A stretch of 64,000 nucleotides of DNA from Actinomyces sp. oral taxon 171 str. F0337. Lineage in GTDB: Bacteria > Actinomycetota > Actinomycetes > Actinomycetales > Actinomycetaceae. How positions within the stretch are numbered: position 1 is the stretch's first letter; every line of letters begins with the position of its first letter. The DNA is taken from positions 2,976,001 to 3,040,000 of the forward strand of contig NZ_CP040005.1 in assembly GCF_005696555.1 (NCBI RefSeq), read 5' to 3'. The notes under the pieces are model-generated. The model made no database searches. It was not told the DNA's origin and worked only from the letters and a program-made list of their open reading frames with translations. A program made the translations under genes and the position numbers. Positions 1-8,484 of the stretch are shown here, one piece after another.

Positions 1-1720
1 CCATGAGGCGGGCCAGGGCCTCGATCTCCGGTCGGTCGATGCTCGCCCACGTGCCCGACTCCAGGAGCACCTCGGGCTCACCGGTGGCCACGGCCGCCAT
101 GAGCTGACCGATGGGGATCTCCTCCTGGCCCACGTGGACGCGCACGGACAGGGAGAACCAGTCGGGGCGGTCCTCGTCGTCGCTGACGCTGGTGGTGATG
201 ACGGGGGCGGCGTCGGCCTCGTGGTAGTCGGGGACGTCGTCGTCGACCTCGACGTCGAAGGCCTCCAGCTCGCGCAGGACCGGAAGCGTCTCGGTCATGA
301 AGCGGGCCGTGGCCATGCCGCGCAGGTCCAGGGGCTGCCAGAGGGCCGGGTGCTGCCCGGCCAGGGGCAGCAGGCGGTTGAGGACCTCGCGGGCCAGGCG
401 GGTCTCCCCCTGGAGGTCCCGGCCGGCGGTCTCGCCCTCGATTCGGCCCTCGGCCGCCGCGGACAGGTCGGGCAGGACATGCCTGTGCCGGGTCTCGCCG
501 TCCTCGCCGACGTAGCGGACGGACCACTCGGTGGTCAGGTGGTGCTCGGTGGTATCGACGTGGACCGCGAGCGCGGCGCGCAGCGTCGTGGGCCGGGGCA
601 GGTGGATGGAGGCGTCGGCGGACAGGACCGGCAGCGCCCGGGTGAGGGCATCGAGGTGCTCGGTCTCGAAGCGCTCGACGTCCTCTGCCGGGATGGTGAT
701 GGCCTCGCCGTCGCCCAGCAGCACCCGGGAGAGGGCCTCGGTGGGGCGCGGCTCGAGAGGCATGAGGAGCAGCTCGCGCCCGGGCATCCAGGTGTAGAAG
801 CCGTGGACGGGGTCGCCGATCGGCATGAGGGAGAAGCTCAGGCGCAGTCCGGGGACCTGCAGGCGGTGCAGCTCCTCGACGTCGTCGATCTCCAGGGCGG
901 GGGTGATGGCAATGCCTCCGTCCTCCTCCCGGGTGAGGTGGACGCCGCCGCGCAGCCCCTCGGCGAGGTGGACGGGCATGCCGTGGCGCTGGGCGGTGGT
1001 GAGGGTCAGGCCGGCCGCCACCCCGCGGCGCAGCACGTCCCAGACGCGGGCGGGCGCGGTCGTCAGGGAGACGCGGTCGTCGGCGTAGTAGAAGCCGTGG
1101 CCGCCGGCCATGCCTGCCAGCTCACGCAGGACGCCCATGACGTCGGGGTCGACGTCGTCGTCGAGGCCACCGGTGGCGATCTGGCTCCAGGCGGCGCCCT
1201 GCCGGTTCCAGCCGCGCTTGCCCTCGATGAGCGGCAGCATGGACAGGCCGGCGGGGGTGCCCCACATGCTGCCGGGGTCGTCGATGATCTCCAGGGCCAT
1301 CCGACGGCGCGGGGCGCGCTCCACCTGCAGCAGGTCGGCCAGTCGGCCCTCCCAGGGGGCGAGATGGCCGGCGGGGGCGGCGGCGTCGGGCTCGGCCTGC
1401 GCCAGGGTGCGCGCGGTGATGAGCAGGGCGGCCACGTGCTTGCAGTTGCTGCCCACCGGGCACGAGCAGGTGCCGGCCCAGGACGCCGGAGCGCTGCCTG
1501 CGCTCTGCTTGCGGAAGACCATGGTCTGGTAGGTGCGCGCGCCCGAGCCCTTGGACTGGGCGCTGATGATGTCCCCGTCCCCGGCGACGCCGACGCCGCG
1601 CACCCGCCCCTTGCGCGCGTAGTCCAGGCCGCGCTGAAAGGCCCGGTGGCCGACCCGGCTGATGATCTGGTCATCAGTGAGCTCCACCGGCCAGTCGTCA
1701 TGCCGAATCGCGCGAGCCAT
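1..1720 (-). CDS. SWIM zinc-finger protein, probable SNF2-family helicase N-terminal part (partial)
   Basis: The frame runs leftwards from ATG 1720 and leaves the window, so only about 573 N-terminal residues are seen. Near residue 90 is a SWIM-type zinc motif, CSCPVGSNCKH (CxC...CxH), in the arrangement found at the N-terminus of bacterial SNF2/SWI2 helicases. No Walker A motif is visible in the part present; in that family the ATPase would follow. The start is supported by a TAACCT box at 1727-1732 ending six bases before the ATG, with no Shine-Dalgarno, which suggests a leaderless transcript. Long ORFs on the opposite strand here are GC-bias shadows. SWIM domain is seen; helicase identity is inferred. 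Confidence 0.72.
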   Translation of the reverse strand, partial: MARAIRHDDWPVELTDDQIISRVGHRAFQRGLDYARKGRVRGVGVAGDGDIISAQSKGSGARTYQTMVFRKQSAGSAPASWAGTCSCPVGSNCKHVAALLITARTLAQAEPDAAAPAGHLAPWEGRLADLLQVERAPRRRMALEIIDDPGSMWGTPAGLSMLPLIEGKRGWNRQGAAWSQIATGGLDDDVDPDVMGVLRELAGMAGGHGFYYADDRVSLTTAPARVWDVLRRGVAAGLTLTTAQRHGMPVHLAEGLRGGVHLTREEDGGIAITPALEIDDVEELHRLQVPGLRLSFSLMPIGDPVHGFYTWMPGRELLLMPLEPRPTEALSRVLLGDGEAITIPAEDVERFETEHLDALTRALPVLSADASIHLPRPTTLRAALAVHVDTTEHHLTTEWSVRYVGEDGETRHRHVLPDLSAAAEGRIEGETAGRDLQGETRLAREVLNRLLPLAGQHPALWQPLDLRGMATARFMTETLPVLRELEAFDVEVDDDVPDYHEADAAPVITTSVSDDEDRPDWFSLSVRVHVGQEEIPIGQLMAAVATGEPEVLLESGTWASIDRPEIEALARLM

Positions 1721-1984
1721 GGCCCCAGGTTAAACACGGGGTACGACACGTTCGGGCGCCATCCGGCCACCGATCGCACGCCCAGCGCGAACGGTCCCGG
1801 TCCCGCACCCGGTCACGCGGGAGTGTGGTGGGGGACCCGGTGAGGGACCGACCGAGGCACGGCCGGGAGGGCGGCGGTACGGTCGGGAGGGCCGACGCAT
1901 CCCCCTTGAGGAGGAGCCGGGTCGGACCCGGATCTCGCACCCCAGAGGGATCACATTCCGATCACGGCGGGTTGTACTGGAGTC

Positions 1985-2656
1985 ATGAATGCGATGCTGA
2001 TCTGTGAAGAGCTGTTCCTGCTGCTGACCAAGGACTCCGGGAAGCCGGAGAGCCGCATGACATACCCGGTCTACGGGCTCACCGGCGCGCTGCTCACCGA
2101 CCTGCTGCTGGCCGGCCGCATCAGCCTGACCGAGGAGCGCAGCCCCCGCATCTACATCGTCAGCTCCGAGCCGACCGGGAACCCCGTGCTGGACCGGGCC
2201 CTGGAGATCCTGCCTACCAAGGACGGCAAGCGATTCTCCTCCCTGGTGGCCTGGGGCAAGCTCAACCCCACCCGTCACATCGCCGAGTCCTTGGAGGCGG
2301 CCGGGGTGGTGCGCATCCACACCGGCGGGCTGTTCGGCTCGCTGAACCCCAGCTACCCCACGCTCGACCCCGTCCCCGAGCGGCAGCTGCGGGCGCGCAT
2401 CGACGGTGCCCTGCGCGGGGTGCAGCCACCGACCGGCGCCGACATCGCCCTGCTGTCGATCCTGCAGGCGCTCGGTGTTGCGCAGGTCGTCCTGCCGCAG
2501 CAGGAGACCGGTCTCAGCCGCGGCGAGCTCAAGCGCCGGATCAAGGAGATCGCGGGCGAGAACCCCGTGGGGCGTGCGGTGCAGCGGGCCGTGGAGGCCG
2601 TGACGATGGCCATCGTGAGCACCGCGAGCGCCGGGGCACTGGCCTCGTCCAGCTGA
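1985..2656 (+). CDS. GPP34 (GOLPH3/Vps74-like) family protein
   Basis: A 223-residue protein that opens with the family signature: an N-terminal hydrophobic helix with EELFLLL, then YGLTGALLTDLLLAGRI and an acidic-basic stretch. The bacterial GPP34 family is widespread in actinomycetes and shares the fold of Golgi PI4P-binding GOLPH3; its bacterial role is not established. There is no signal peptide or membrane helix, so it is probably cytosolic or peripheral on the membrane. GGAG lies only four bases before the ATG and TGTACT ends six bases before it, so translation may be leaderless. It is a single gene, convergent with the TetR gene downstream. Confidence 0.85.
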   Translation: MNAMLICEELFLLLTKDSGKPESRMTYPVYGLTGALLTDLLLAGRISLTEERSPRIYIVSSEPTGNPVLDRALEILPTKDGKRFSSLVAWGKLNPTRHIAESLEAAGVVRIHTGGLFGSLNPSYPTLDPVPERQLRARIDGALRGVQPPTGADIALLSILQALGVAQVVLPQQETGLSRGELKRRIKEIAGENPVGRAVQRAVEAVTMAIVSTASAGALASSS

Positions 2657-2689
2657 TCGGGGCCGGCCCTCCAGGCATCTCCGACCCCG

Positions 2690-2788
2690 TCCCGACCCCG
2701 TCGGGGACCGGAATCCTGTCACCGAACGCGCGAGACGTCCCCGGCTGGAGCGGAACGTCCCCGCACGCGCAGGATGTCCCCGTCGGCG
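2690..2788 (-). repeat. Dispersed GGGGAC/GTCCCC intergenic element, copy A (short)
   Basis: This lies between the convergent GPP34 and TetR genes. Positions 2699-2763 are identical over 65 bases to 4717-4781 (copy B). Positions 2757-2782 are the exact 26-base reverse complement of 63812-63837 (copy D). The copy is rich in GTCCCCG and CGGGGAC boxes and lacks part of one flank seen in B. Confidence 0.85.
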
Positions 2789-2795
2789 AGTACCG

Positions 2796-3452
2796 TCATC
2801 CGTCTCCGAGGGCACGCAGCAGCAGATCCTGCTCGACGTCGGACAACGGCTCGACCCCGTCAGCGCCAGCAGCAAAAGCGACCCCGGCCAGGACCGCCCC
2901 CAGAACCAGTCGGGCCCCGGAGTGAGAATCCAGATCGGGAGCACTCTCGCCTCGTTCCCGAGCCCGGCCCCAAACCTGCTCCAGATGAGAGCGAGTGGCG
3001 GCGAGGAGCTGACCGAGAAACAGCTCCCTGAGCTCCTGGTCCTGGGGCAGCTCGCCCAGAAGAGACAGCACCGCCCGACCTGTGGCCCCTGACAGTGACC
3101 GGTTCTTGTGAGCGATGAAGGCCCGCAGGTCACCTTGCAACGAACCAGTATCGAAGTCCTCGGCCGCGGAAGCGCCGGAACCCGCTGCCTCATCAGCTTC
3201 ATCGGCCACGCCGGTCTCGATCATGCGCCTAGTCGCAGCCAGGACGAGTTCACGCTTGGTAGGCCATCGGCGGTAGAGGGTGGCGGTGGAGACGCCGGCG
3301 CGCCGGGCCACGGCTGCCGTCGTCAGCGCGGCGTAACCGCTCTCGGCCAGGAGGTCACGCACGGCCAGCATGATCGCCGGCCCCAGAGCGGCATCAACCG
3401 GCCGTCCCGGGGCGCGCTTGCTCCTCGGTGCTTGTGAGCCCACTGCGTTCAT
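2796..3452 (-). CDS. TetR/AcrR family transcriptional regulator
   Basis: A 218-residue protein with an N-terminal TetR helix-turn-helix at about residues 27-68 (LLAESGYAALTTAAVARRAG followed by VSTATLYRRWPTKRELVLAA) and a helical ligand-binding C-terminal half. It is divergent from the NAD-dependent epimerase gene with only 67 bases between the starts. By analogy with other TetR/target pairs it probably represses itself and that enzyme. No Shine-Dalgarno precedes ATG 3452. A TACGAT box (3459-3464) ends six bases before it, so the mRNA is probably leaderless. The ligand cannot be predicted. Confidence 0.9.
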   Translation of the reverse strand: MNAVGSQAPRSKRAPGRPVDAALGPAIMLAVRDLLAESGYAALTTAAVARRAGVSTATLYRRWPTKRELVLAATRRMIETGVADEADEAAGSGASAAEDFDTGSLQGDLRAFIAHKNRSLSGATGRAVLSLLGELPQDQELRELFLGQLLAATRSHLEQVWGRARERGESAPDLDSHSGARLVLGAVLAGVAFAAGADGVEPLSDVEQDLLLRALGDG

Positions 3453-3519
3453 GAGGAGATCGTACCGACTAATAATGAAACTGATTGACTTCGTTTCCTA
3501 GGGGTGTCAGGATGCGGCC
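3453..3519. promoter_or_regulatory. Divergent leaderless promoters and candidate TetR operator
   Basis: Plus strand: TTGACT (3485-3490), 17 bases, CAGGAT (3508-3513), six bases, ATG 3520. Minus strand: TACGAT (3464-3459), six bases, ATG 3452. An inverted repeat GAAAC (3477-3481) / GTTTC (3493-3497) overlaps the plus-strand -35 region and is a plausible TetR site, although the arms are short. Confidence 0.5.
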
Positions 3520-4632
3520 ATGCAATCACCGGCAGCACACTCCAGTGACAACACTGACAACTTCGACTCCGCCATCGTTCTGAGCGGTATCCCGATCGAC
3601 AACAGCAGCCCTGTCATGGTCACCGGCGCCACCGGCTACCTGGGTAGCTGGGTCACCAAGGGCCTGCTCGACGCCGGCGTCACCGTCCACGCCGCCGTGC
3701 GCGATCCCCAGAACACGAGCAAGGTCGCCCACCTGAACCGTATGGCCGAGCAGGCGCCGGGCACTCTGCGCCTCTTCACCAGCGACCTGCTCCAGCCCGG
3801 CTCCTACAACCAAGCCATGGAAGGCTGCGCCGTCGTCATCCACACAGCCTCGCCGTTCATTCGCGCAGTCGCAGATCCTCAACGAGACCTTGTCGCCCCA
3901 GCACTGCAAGGAACCCGCAACGTTCTGGCCGGCGTCGAGCGCACCCCGTCGGTCACGAGAGTGGTCCTCACCAGCTCCATCGCCGCCATGTACGGCGACG
4001 CCGCGGATATCGAGGGCTACCCGGGGAGAATCCTGACCGAGACCTGCTGGAACACCACCTCCTCCCTGTCCCACGAGCCCTACGCCTATTCCAAGACCCT
4101 TGCGGAGAAGGAGGCGTGGCGGCTGGCCGCAGGGCAGGATCGGTGGAAGCTGGTGACCGTCAACCCGTCCATGATCCTCGGCCCCTCACTGAGCAGCGCC
4201 CCCACCAGCGACAGCTTCTCCACGATTCGGATGATGATCGACGGCACTGCTCGCCTCGGAGCGCCGCGTGTAGGAATCAGCGTCGTCGATGTCCGCGAGG
4301 TGGCACAGGCGCATATTGCCGCCGCCTTCCTGCCTGAGGCTCACGGCCGCTACATCGCCTCCGCGGAGGACACCGACATCTTCGCTCTCACAAGCACTCT
4401 GATTCCGCGCTTCGGCAGGTCGCTCCCGTTGCCGCGGCGGGCCCTGCCTCGGCCCGTCGTCGTCGCCATAGCACCCCGGCTCGGACAGACTCGCACCTAT
4501 ATTCGGCGCAACGTGGGTTACGCGGTCCGCTCCGACGCCTCCCGGAGCCGCCTCGAACTGGGCACCCGATACCGCCCCGTCCAGGCATCCATGGAGGAGA
4601 TGGTCGAGCAGATGCTCGCCCGGCAGGGTTAG
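3520..4632 (+). CDS. NAD-dependent epimerase/dehydratase (dihydroflavonol-reductase-like extended SDR)
   Basis: A 370-residue extended SDR. A Rossmann glycine motif (VTGATGYLGSWV) starts near residue 35, after a roughly 30-residue N-terminal extension. The catalytic tyrosine/lysine is in YAYSKTLAEKEAW, and HTASPF and LTSSIAAMYG are typical of the cinnamyl-alcohol/dihydroflavonol reductase group. It probably reduces or epimerises a small carbonyl substrate with NAD(P)H in the cytosol; the substrate is unknown. It is divergent from a TetR regulator that likely controls it. A near-ideal promoter (TTGACT-17-CAGGAT) places +1 at the ATG, so translation is probably leaderless and the first ATG is the start. 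Confidence 0.87.
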   Translation: MQSPAAHSSDNTDNFDSAIVLSGIPIDNSSPVMVTGATGYLGSWVTKGLLDAGVTVHAAVRDPQNTSKVAHLNRMAEQAPGTLRLFTSDLLQPGSYNQAMEGCAVVIHTASPFIRAVADPQRDLVAPALQGTRNVLAGVERTPSVTRVVLTSSIAAMYGDAADIEGYPGRILTETCWNTTSSLSHEPYAYSKTLAEKEAWRLAAGQDRWKLVTVNPSMILGPSLSSAPTSDSFSTIRMMIDGTARLGAPRVGISVVDVREVAQAHIAAAFLPEAHGRYIASAEDTDIFALTSTLIPRFGRSLPLPRRALPRPVVVAIAPRLGQTRTYIRRNVGYAVRSDASRSRLELGTRYRPVQASMEEMVEQMLARQG

Positions 4633-4658
4633 TCATCGACTCGCTCAGTCCCTCCAAC

Positions 4659-4806
4659 GGCCGGGGACATTCCGCGCCGCCGGGTGCGTGTCCTTCCGTG
4701 CGGGGGCATTCGACGTCGTCGGGGACCGGAATCCTGTCACCGAACGCGCGAGACGTCCCCGGCTGGAGCGGAACGTCCCCGACCGCGTGAGATGTCACCG
4801 TCGGCG
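4659..4806 (-). repeat. Dispersed GGGGAC/GTCCCC intergenic element, copy B (longest)
   Basis: This fills most of the gap between the convergent epimerase and antiporter genes. It shares a 65-base perfect match with copy A and aligns along its reverse complement with copies C (12021-12149) and D (63789-63917). The order is GGGGACAT, GGGGACGTTCC, GGGGACGTC, GCGCGTTCGG, GGATTCCGGTCCCCGAC, then CGTCGAATGCCCCCG and GTCCCCGGCC. The remaining 130 bases to 4936 show nothing recognisable. Confidence 0.85.
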
Positions 4807-4936
4807 GGAGGACGGACGGGAGAACGGGCAGGAGGCTGGACGGGAGGCCGGGTGAGAGGGCCGGGGCCGTCAATAGGGCTGAGTCTGGGGCCGTCACTCA
4901 CCGCGAGACCGTCAATGAGGGCTGGGGCTGTGCCCG

Positions 4937-6547
4937 TCACTCGCCGCGGGGCCGACGTCGTCGGGCCGCCCGGGAGGTGCCGCCGTGTCTGCGCAGGTGG
5001 TGCCAGCGCTCGCGCCACAGGGCGTGATCCTGCTCGATCTCGGCCAGGCGGGCGGCCAGGCGGTGCGACTCCTCCAGCGACAGTCCCCGGGCGTGCATCC
5101 CCAGCTCGGCCAGGCGCGCCATCGTCGGTGTCGCCTGCTCGCGCAGGTCGGGCAGACCCACCAGGGCGGGCTGCGTCGGCCGCCTCACTCCCGTCGCCGG
5201 GGTGCGCTCCCCCACCGGCAGCCTGATGCCGCCAGGCGGCGACGCCGGTCGGCGCGGCTCCGAGACCTGCTCGCCGACCGGGACCGTGGCCTCCTCGGGG
5301 GTGCGTCCGTCGGGGGCGGCCGGCCCCTGGACGACGCGCATCACCTCGTTGGCCGGAACGTGGTCGCTCCGGTGGCCCAGCGCCAGCCCGGCGGCAGGCA
5401 GAACGAGCACCGACAGCACCCCGGCCAGCACGAGGGTGGAGGCGAAGGAGGTCGACATGGCCTCGGCGCTGACCGCCACCTGGGTGACGGCCACGATGAT
5501 GGGCAGGGCCGTCGTCGAGTAGACGGCGATCTGGAGGCTCTGGCGCATCGAGTAGGCGGACGAGCCGTCCCTGCGCCGCTCCGCCCGGGAGGCCAGCCAC
5601 ACCGGCACTCCCCGCACGAGCACCAGCAGCACGAAGAAGGCCAGCAGGTTGACCAGGTCCCCGCCGTCGAGTCCGGCCTCAATGCCCATGCCGGAGGTGA
5701 CGAAGAAGATCGGGACGAAGAACCCGTAGGCCAGCCCGTCGAGCTTCTCCTCGAACTCGGCGTCCCCCTCGGGCAGGGCGTGACGCAGGACGAAGCCGGC
5801 GGCGAAGGCCCCCAGGACGACGTCGAGGTCGAAGATGGCGGCGATCGCGCACAGCCCCACCAGGAGCAGGACGGTGGCCCGGATGGTGGTCTGCGCCGTC
5901 GTCGAGGCCCCCAGGTGGATGGCCTCGACCAGGCGGCGCCCCACGCGCTTGACGCGGCTGGTGAAGCGGACGATGAGCAGGGTGATGATGAGGAAGACGC
6001 CCAGGATCACCATGCTCGCCCAGGTGGAGCGCGACCCCAGCAGCAGCGCCATGACGAGGATCGGCCCGACCTCACCGACGGCGCCGTGGTTGAGGATCGA
6101 GGCGCCCACCGCCGTGGGCAGCAGGCCGCGGTCGCGCAGGATCGGCAGGATCGTGCCGATGGCCGTGGAGGTCATGGCGGTGGCGATGGCGATGCCGTTG
6201 GCCGACGCCGCCCCTCCGGTCACCCCGATGACGCTGACCGCACCGAAGGCCAGTCCCAGCGAGAGCAGCCAGGCGACGGCGGCGTGGCGCCCGCCGGCCC
6301 CGCGCAGTTCGTTGATGTCGATCTCGTAGCCGGCCATGAGGAAGAGGAAGGCGACGCCGAGCTCGCGCAGCAGCTCGATCGAGGAGTCCTCGACGGCCAG
6401 TCCCAGGCCGTGAGGGCCGATGAGCATTCCGCCCAGGATGAGGAGGACGACCTCGGGCACGAGCCGCTTGGGAATGGTCCAGGAGATCAGCGGTGCCACG
6501 AAGGCCACCGCGACGATGAGCAGCAGGGAGGTGAAGACCTCGACCAT
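4937..6547 (-). CDS. Monovalent cation:proton antiporter, CPA2 (Kef-type) family
   Basis: A 536-residue membrane protein with a Na+/H+ exchanger domain over about residues 5-390 in roughly a dozen hydrophobic helices (VEVFTSLLLIVAVAF; VPEVVLLILGGMLIGPHGLG; LGAFAAGFVLRHALPEG). It likely exchanges Na+ or K+ for protons at the inner membrane. The last 130 residues form a Pro/Arg-rich soluble tail and there is no TrkA-N domain, unlike full KefB/C. ATG 6547 is preceded by AAGGAG at good spacing. The much longer frame reaching 7492 is an artefact, because it runs through the promoter and into the DUF4921 gene on the other strand. Confidence 0.88.
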   Translation of the reverse strand: MVEVFTSLLLIVAVAFVAPLISWTIPKRLVPEVVLLILGGMLIGPHGLGLAVEDSSIELLRELGVAFLFLMAGYEIDINELRGAGGRHAAVAWLLSLGLAFGAVSVIGVTGGAASANGIAIATAMTSTAIGTILPILRDRGLLPTAVGASILNHGAVGEVGPILVMALLLGSRSTWASMVILGVFLIITLLIVRFTSRVKRVGRRLVEAIHLGASTTAQTTIRATVLLLVGLCAIAAIFDLDVVLGAFAAGFVLRHALPEGDAEFEEKLDGLAYGFFVPIFFVTSGMGIEAGLDGGDLVNLLAFFVLLVLVRGVPVWLASRAERRRDGSSAYSMRQSLQIAVYSTTALPIIVAVTQVAVSAEAMSTSFASTLVLAGVLSVLVLPAAGLALGHRSDHVPANEVMRVVQGPAAPDGRTPEEATVPVGEQVSEPRRPASPPGGIRLPVGERTPATGVRRPTQPALVGLPDLREQATPTMARLAELGMHARGLSLEESHRLAARLAEIEQDHALWRERWHHLRRHGGTSRAARRRRPRGE

Positions 6548-6718
6548 ATCGTCTCCTTGTCTCCAGTCGGATGCGGGGGTGCGGGAGGTGCGGAGCGCAG
6601 GGCCGGGCCCGGCGCACGGGTCCGCACGAGCCAGTGAGACTACCCCGACCTCGGCCGTCCGGGCCCGCCGTCGGGGCCGCCGGGCGCACGGGCCGCCATA
6701 AGGCGTCACAATGGGGGC

Positions 6719-8065
6719 ATGCTCATGCCGTACTCCCCCTCCGCCGAACCACTCACGCGCCTGGCCGACGGGACGGTCAAGCAGATCAGCCCCTTCACCG
6801 GCACTGAGGTGTGGACCGTGCCGGGACGTGCCAACCGGCCCATCTCGCACCCGGTGGCGGAGGTCCGACCGCTGGAGGAGGCCGACCGCACCCACAGCTG
6901 CGCCTTCTGCTCGGCGCGCTACCTGGAGACGCCCCCGGAGAAGGCGCGCCTCGTGCGCCGAGAGGACGGCGGTTTTGAGCGCCTCGACGCCGTGACCGCC
7001 TCCGCCCTGTTCGACACGGTGGCCGAGTTCCGGCGGGTGCCCAACCTCTTCGAGATCCTCTCCTTCGACTACTGGCACATCAACCACGGCTACGAGATCC
7101 CCGACGCCGCCCGCGAGCGCATGGAGGCCTACCTGGCCGAGCCGGCCGGCGTCGAGCACGTGGAGCGGGTGGCGCGCACCAAGCTGGCGGCCGCGGGCGC
7201 GGACCCGGACTCCTGGGACTCGATGAACGAACGGGCCCGTCGCACCTTCCTGGCGGCATTCTTCGCCGGGGGCCACGACGTCATCATCGGTCGGCGCCAC
7301 TTCACCGACGACGCCGTCGACACCGCGGGCCTGGCCGGCTCGGGGACGCTGAGCGCGGCCGAGCACCGCGCCTACACTCGCCTGTCGATCCACGCGATGC
7401 ACAGCCTGTACGAGGCCAACCGGTGGGTGCGCTACGTGGCCGTCTTCCAGAACTGGTTGCGGCCGGCCGGGGCGAGCTTCGACCACCTGCACAAGCAGCT
7501 GGTCGGCATCGACGAGCGCGGCGTGACCAGCCAGCTGGAGCTGCAGAAGGTGCGGGCCAACCCCAACCTGTACAACGAGATGGCGGTGGACTACGCCGCC
7601 TACCAGGGCCTACTGGTGGCGAGCAACGAGCACGCGGTGGCCTTCGCCGGGTTCGGGCACCGCTACCCGACGCTGGAGGTGTACTCGACGTCGGCCGTTG
7701 CTGAGCCGTGGCTCATGAGCCGCGAGGAGGTCGACGCCGTCGCCGACCTGGTGCACGCCCTGCACGCGGCCACGGGCGCGGACGTGCCCAGCAACGAGGA
7801 GTGGCACCACAAGCCGCTCGACGTGGACCAGCCCATGCCCTGGCACATCACGCTCAAGTGGCGGGTGTCGACCCTGGCGGGCTTCGAGGGCGGCACGAAG
7901 ATCTACCTCAACACCATCGACCCGTGGACGCTGCGCGACCGCGTGGTGGCGCGCCTGGAGGACCTGCGGGCCGACCGGCTCATCGCGCCGATGGCCGTGG
8001 GCGAGGAGTGCCCGATGACGCCCAACCGGCTCCTGTACAACCCGGTCCTCACCGCCCGGCCGTAG
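6719..8065 (+). CDS. DUF4921 family protein (galactose-1-phosphate uridylyltransferase-like fold)
   Basis: A 448-residue cytosolic protein typical of actinomycetes. Recognisable pieces are ISPFTGTEVWTVPGRANRPI near the N-terminus, CAFCSARYLETPPEK (a CxxC pair), FDHLHKQL near residue 258 and HHKPLDVDQPMPWHITLKW near residue 370. The last two resemble the histidine motifs of GalT/HIT-superfamily nucleotidyl transferases, so a nucleotide-sugar role is possible but not shown. CACAAT at 6707-6712 ends six bases before ATG 6719 and there is no real Shine-Dalgarno, so it is probably leaderless. It is a single gene, divergent from the antiporter. Confidence 0.82.
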   Translation: MLMPYSPSAEPLTRLADGTVKQISPFTGTEVWTVPGRANRPISHPVAEVRPLEEADRTHSCAFCSARYLETPPEKARLVRREDGGFERLDAVTASALFDTVAEFRRVPNLFEILSFDYWHINHGYEIPDAARERMEAYLAEPAGVEHVERVARTKLAAAGADPDSWDSMNERARRTFLAAFFAGGHDVIIGRRHFTDDAVDTAGLAGSGTLSAAEHRAYTRLSIHAMHSLYEANRWVRYVAVFQNWLRPAGASFDHLHKQLVGIDERGVTSQLELQKVRANPNLYNEMAVDYAAYQGLLVASNEHAVAFAGFGHRYPTLEVYSTSAVAEPWLMSREEVDAVADLVHALHAATGADVPSNEEWHHKPLDVDQPMPWHITLKWRVSTLAGFEGGTKIYLNTIDPWTLRDRVVARLEDLRADRLIAPMAVGEECPMTPNRLLYNPVLTARP

Positions 8066-8484
8066 GGAGCACCACCCGAGCACGGGAAGCCGGGGGCGCG
8101 GGGACTCCCAACCATCATGAAACCTTCTTAAACAAAGAACGTCGCCCCAATAAATAATAATAGAATCTCACATATTCTCGGACACTGATTAGCATTAAAT
8201 GAAAATGCGGGGCTTGAGGCTCCTACCCCATTGCGAGGATCGCAAACTGGGGAGCTTTCCCCGTTGCGAAGATGTTGTCACTGCAATAACATCGTGATCG
8301 ATATTGCTTCCACCGCAGGCTGAAGCCGACTTGCAGCGAGGTCTTGTATCGCAGTTTCACCGGCAGCACACATCGAGGACTGCCCCCAGCCACGGCAGCT
8401 GCTTGTGCTTACCCAGGCCATGGGCCACTCACCTCACCGTGTGAATAAGCCTCATCTCCTCACACCATAAGAAACGGAGAACTC
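8066..8484. other. AT-rich intergenic leader upstream of the secreted propeller gene
   Basis: A 419-base gap without a credible gene. Positions 8115-8210 are unusually AT-rich for this genome. A hairpin at 8226-8253 pairs CCCCA-TTGCGA with TCGCAA-(AC)-TGGGG, and the stretch 8226-8248 recurs with 19 of 23 matches at 26957-26979. GTGTGA (8439-8444) and TCACAC (8460-8465) form a short inverted repeat just before the gene. It probably holds the promoter and a structured 5' leader. Confidence 0.5.

Noticed and set aside
134..1843. 569-residue plus-strand open frame
   Set aside because: It is antisense to the SWIM protein, whose CxC...CxH motif and coherent translation mark the real strand.
4937..7492. 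Antiporter frame extended to 851 residues
   Set aside because: The extra N-terminus crosses the divergent promoter region and the DUF4921 gene. ATG 6547 has a good ribosome-binding site and starts the first helix.
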